This document shows, in pieces, positions 3,450 through 5,230 of a stretch of DNA of 5,230 nucleotides. The stretch is from Nitrososphaerota archaeon (GTDB lineage: Archaea > Thermoproteota > Nitrososphaeria > Nitrososphaerales > CADDZS01): contig JAPCJV010000169.1 in NCBI GenBank assembly GCA_027886785.1, forward strand, positions 1 through 5,230. Direction: 5' to 3'. The number at the start of each line of letters is the position of its first letter. The first letter of the stretch is position 1. The position numbers were made by a program, and so were the translations under genes. A model generated the notes under the pieces. That model was not told where the DNA came from, did not search any database, and saw nothing but the letters and a program-made list of their open reading frames with translations.

Positions 3450-5230
3450 TTGTCCCGGACGAGATCTCTTCTGGAATCTCCGAAGGCCGAAATTGAGTTA
3501 AAGTATGTAAATTCTTCAATCCAGAGATTCGAGGATCTGCGACTAACTTCAGGGAGCGGCGCCTTCATGGACGATCTCCCAACTCACGTCAATACGCATC
3601 ACGTCTCGATTGTGCGCAGTACCTATGCACACGCGAGAATCAAAGAGGTGAGGACTCGTGATGCAAGGGAACTGCCGGGCGTAAGGGCAGTGCTTACCCC
3701 AAATGACTTGGCGAAGAGCTTGGACCCACTGCCCCTGGTCATCCGAAGTCCTATCAAGTATTACCCGTTTGCCCTAGAAAAAGTCCGATATGTCGGTGAG
3801 CCCGTTGCCATGGTGATCGCCAAGGATCGGTTCACAGCTGAAGATGCGAGTTCCAGGGTCGAAGTAGAATACGAACCGCTTCAGGCCGTTGTCGGTTCAG
3901 AAGCAGCGATTGCAAGTGATGCACATTTGTTACACGAGACTGTCGGGTCCAACATCGTCTGGAAGAAAAAATTCGAATTTGGAAATCCGGACAAAGCCTT
4001 TGATCTAGCAGACAAGATAGTTTCCACTGACACGAAAATCTGCGGTTACACGGTTCCGCCTCTTGAACCCTACGGCATCCTCGCCAGCTATGAACGAGGT
4101 TCTGGCATCCTGACGGAGTGGTGCAATTTCATAGGCCCCTTCAGCCTGTTTTATGTCGTTTCCAAAGCCCTCAGATTGACAGAAGATCGGTTCAGGGTCA
4201 TTGTCCCGAAGGACAATGGGGGTTCCTTCGGTACAAAGCTCGCCATCTATCCGTACATGGCTCTCCTAGGCGCGGCCGCTATGATTACCGGACTGCCGCT
4301 GAAGTGGGTCGAGTTGCGCTCTGAACATTTTGTGGCGAGCACGCGAGCTGCAACCCGTCAGACGCATTTCGAACTCGCGGTCACGCGGGAAGGAAAAATT
4401 ACGGGGTTAAGAGCGAGAATAGTCGATGATATCGGTGCTTATCCACGATCACCCGAGCCTGGTCACCTCCTCAAATCCCTCGGCAATTTTGCAGGTCCGT
4501 ACAAGATTGAAAATATATCGATTGATGCGAGCTATGTGGTCACGAACACCGTCCCCACGAGTCCAATTAGGGCGTTTGGGAGGCCGCATCACTGCGTTTC
4601 TCTTGAGAAAACTGTAGACAAGGCAGCTCGCGAGCTCGGCATCGATCCTGTGGAAATCCGGCTGAAGAACTTTATCGGAGCGGACGAATTTCCGTATAAG
4701 ACGGTGACCGGAGGACTATACGACAGCGGCAGATATTCGGATTCCATTCATAAGCTGCTGAAGCTTTTGGATTACTGGAATTTGAAAAAAGAAATTGAGG
4801 ATCTCCGAAAAGCGGGGAGACACATTGGACTGGGAATCGCGGTCGCGATCGAGCCCTCAGTGTCCAACATGGCGTATCTCGACTTGGCGTTTACCAAAGA
4901 TGAACGTGCCAAACCATCATTTTTGCCGCACAGCGGGGGGCAACACTCTGCTACAGTAAAGATGGAACCTAGCGGAACTGTCACAGTTCAGCTTGATAGC
5001 ACCCCGCAGGGACAGGGGCATGAAACTGTGGGGGCGCAGATTGTCGCAAGTCTGCTTGGAGTGCGCCCGGAAGAAGTGAGAGTGATCACCGGGATTGACA
5101 CGCAAAAAGATCCCTGGTCGATTTCGAGCGGCACTTACGCCTCTCGCTTCGGGTCACTAGGCATCAGTGCGGCATATACGGCTGCGATGAAAGTGCGCGA
5201 AAAGCTGCTCCGCGCCGCTTCCAAATTGCT
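3450..5230 (+). CDS. Xanthine dehydrogenase-family molybdopterin-binding large subunit (partial, cut by window end)
   Basis: This is the catalytic subunit of a molybdenum hydroxylase (xanthine oxidase family), which uses water to hydroxylate a heterocycle or oxidise an aldehyde and passes electrons to separate 2Fe-2S and FAD subunits. The 593 visible codons are open to the edge; family members run to about 750-800 residues, so the last quarter, with the catalytic Glu, is missing. In order: the N-terminal motif IQRFEDLRLTSGSGAFMDD (24-42), the a/b-hammerhead with RSTYAHARI and YVGEPVA (114-120), the cofactor-binding loop DNGGSFGTK (255-263), the active-site loop PIRAFGRP (372-379), YDSG (424-427), EPS (468-470), QGQGHE (520-525) and GTYASRFGSLG. 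The first ATG (3567) is residue 40, inside the conserved FMDD motif, so it cannot be the start. TTG 3450, just after the predicted transcription start, is the best choice. No Cys in the active-site loop means it is not CoxL. No partner subunit lies in the window; they may follow downstream. Confidence 0.9.
   Translation, partial: MSRTRSLLESPKAEIELKYVNSSIQRFEDLRLTSGSGAFMDDLPTHVNTHHVSIVRSTYAHARIKEVRTRDARELPGVRAVLTPNDLAKSLDPLPLVIRSPIKYYPFALEKVRYVGEPVAMVIAKDRFTAEDASSRVEVEYEPLQAVVGSEAAIASDAHLLHETVGSNIVWKKKFEFGNPDKAFDLADKIVSTDTKICGYTVPPLEPYGILASYERGSGILTEWCNFIGPFSLFYVVSKALRLTEDRFRVIVPKDNGGSFGTKLAIYPYMALLGAAAMITGLPLKWVELRSEHFVASTRAATRQTHFELAVTREGKITGLRARIVDDIGAYPRSPEPGHLLKSLGNFAGPYKIENISIDASYVVTNTVPTSPIRAFGRPHHCVSLEKTVDKAARELGIDPVEIRLKNFIGADEFPYKTVTGGLYDSGRYSDSIHKLLKLLDYWNLKKEIEDLRKAGRHIGLGIAVAIEPSVSNMAYLDLAFTKDERAKPSFLPHSGGQHSATVKMEPSGTVTVQLDSTPQGQGHETVGAQIVASLLGVRPEEVRVITGIDTQKDPWSISSGTYASRFGSLGISAAYTAAMKVREKLLRAASKL

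Noticed and set aside
3450..5230. Carbon monoxide dehydrogenase large subunit (CoxL)
   Set aside because: The active-site loop has Ala375 where form I CoxL has its copper-binding Cys, and the flanking residues resemble xanthine/aldehyde-type hydroxylases instead.
1..5230. Mobile element, CRISPR array, tRNA or rRNA
   Set aside because: I saw no terminal inverted repeats, transposase motifs, regularly spaced repeats or tRNA cloverleaf in the window.

Overview
The window looks like a piece of an archaeal chromosome of medium GC. The main reasons are a TTTATAA box with a purine-rich BRE-like element about 27 bp before a start codon, which fits a leaderless archaeal transcript; an enzyme set typical of F420-using heterotrophic archaea; and heavy use of TTG starts. 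A soil or sediment Nitrososphaeria/Thaumarchaeota-like lineage, or a neighbouring one, is my best guess. This is inference: no rRNA or other phylogenetic marker is present, and a bacterial origin (for example an actinobacterial or Chloroflexi-like lineage) is not formally excluded.

Layout. Positions 1-518 hold no convincing gene: there is a possible small or decayed reading frame near the left edge, two hairpins, and otherwise nothing recognisable. Positions 519-3291 hold three minus-strand genes, transcribed in the order amidohydrolase (TIM-barrel, amidohydrolase_2/COG2159 type), then a classical SDR oxidoreductase 7 nt later, then after a 99-nt gap a luciferase-like, probably F420-dependent oxidoreductase. 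Positions 3292-3449 are a divergent promoter region. From 3450 to the right edge runs a plus-strand gene for the molybdopterin-binding large subunit of a xanthine dehydrogenase/aldehyde oxidase-family hydroxylase. It is cut off by the window, with roughly the last quarter missing.

How they could work together. A molybdenum hydroxylase (water-derived oxygen onto a heterocycle or aldehyde), an F420/flavin oxidoreductase, an alcohol or hydroxyacid dehydrogenase (SDR) and a metal-dependent hydrolase/decarboxylase make a plausible catabolic set for an aromatic or heterocyclic compound. The substrate cannot be read from the sequence. The molybdenum enzyme lacks the cysteine of the CO dehydrogenase active-site loop, so it should not be called CoxL. 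Two features deserve a second look: every one of the four genes seems to start at TTG, and the divergent catabolic grouping matches no named pathway that I recognise.
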